Shown in pieces: positions 22,701 through 22,864 of a DNA stretch of 22,864 bases. The position numbers were made by a program, and so were the translations under genes. Source of the DNA: a virus; IMG/VR virus record IMGVR_UViG_3300025131_000465, positions 1 through 22,864 of that record. The stretch is one strand, 5' to 3'. The notes beneath the pieces were generated by a model. The model saw nothing but the letters and a program-made list of their open reading frames with translations. It searched no databases and was not told the DNA's origin. The stretch's first letter is position 1, and the number at the start of each line of letters is the position of its first letter.

Positions 22701-22864
22701 GAATTATATTTAGAAACACCCTATTTAAAAAAGGTGTAATAATTCAAAAATTTAGATTTGCTCTATATTTCATGGATTACCTTGTGATTGACCTTGATTT
22801 AGGGAGAAATAAAAGTTGGAAGAATGAGTCAGTACCAACCCTTCCTCGATGTTTTCAACAAGTA
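22697..22864 (+). CDS. Unknown protein, N-terminal part, cut by the window end
   Basis: ATG 22697 overlaps the preceding TAA by one base and has the shared AAGGAGGTCAAATA cassette. 56 codons are visible and the frame is still open. The protein starts MRIIFRNTLFKKG and goes on through FRFALYFMDYLVIDLDLG: basic and hydrophobic, alternating strands. No family recognised from this fragment. Confidence 0.6.
   Translation, partial: MRIIFRNTLFKKGVIIQKFRFALYFMDYLVIDLDLGRNKSWKNESVPTLPRCFQQV

Noticed and set aside
1-22864. CRISPR array, insertion sequence or integrase
   Set aside because: No spaced palindromic repeats, transposase or recombinase motifs were seen.

Overview
The window is one contiguous late (virion) region of a tailed double-stranded DNA phage, plus the start of a second small-gene block. 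All credible genes lie on the + strand. They are tightly packed, often with TAATG or ATGA stop/start overlaps, AT-rich, and mostly preceded by strong AGGAG-type ribosome binding sites. The tape measure, tail tube and tail assembly chaperone genes with no contractile-sheath gene point to a long non-contractile tail (siphovirus-like), but that is inference from gene content. A GH108 endolysin implies a peptidoglycan-bearing host, probably Gram-negative. Host and lifestyle cannot be fixed from this sequence, because no integrase, repressor or polymerase is in view.

Layout: (1) 1-1675 holds the end of a Mu gpF/SPP1 gp7-like minor head protein, a scaffold and the major capsid protein. (2) 1748-7239 holds appendage genes: two short fiber/decoration-like proteins, a long fiber with a self-cleaving S74 chaperone domain, a LamG-like lectin protein, and two paralogous ~95-aa proteins, one behind each of the last two. 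(3) 7302-9131 is a lysis-type cassette with several tiny membrane or helical proteins and a GH108 muramidase. (4) 9146-10103 holds a calcineurin-like metallophosphoesterase and a small unknown protein. (5) 10103-13521 holds the head-tail adaptor, a probable tail-completion protein, the tail tube and the frameshifted tail assembly chaperones. (6) 13511-20936 holds the tape measure, a tail hub-like protein, minor tail proteins and a Ser-rich repeat/discoidin-like adhesin. (7) 20937-21513 is noncoding. (8) 21514-22864 holds small genes of an early or accessory operon with a shared translation-start cassette.

Three observations stand out. First, the chaperone pair has a textbook -1 slippery heptamer (CCCAAAA), followed after 3 nt by an 11-bp stem that closes over two further perfect or near-perfect hairpins, so a three-way-junction RNA appears to drive the frameshift. 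Second, an exact 8-bp tandem duplication (ATGCCCTA twice) sits at the border of two adhesin-like genes and splits what looks like one Kre9/KNH-like beta-sandwich; removing one copy would fuse the two genes in frame. It could be a switchable or hopped junction, or a recent mutation. Third, the tail and fiber genes carry several internal duplications: paired small proteins, a tail domain present both free and fused, and an alternating A/B repeat. The noncoding gap also contains a G-quadruplex motif on the - strand and a plausible A-tract-driven promoter.
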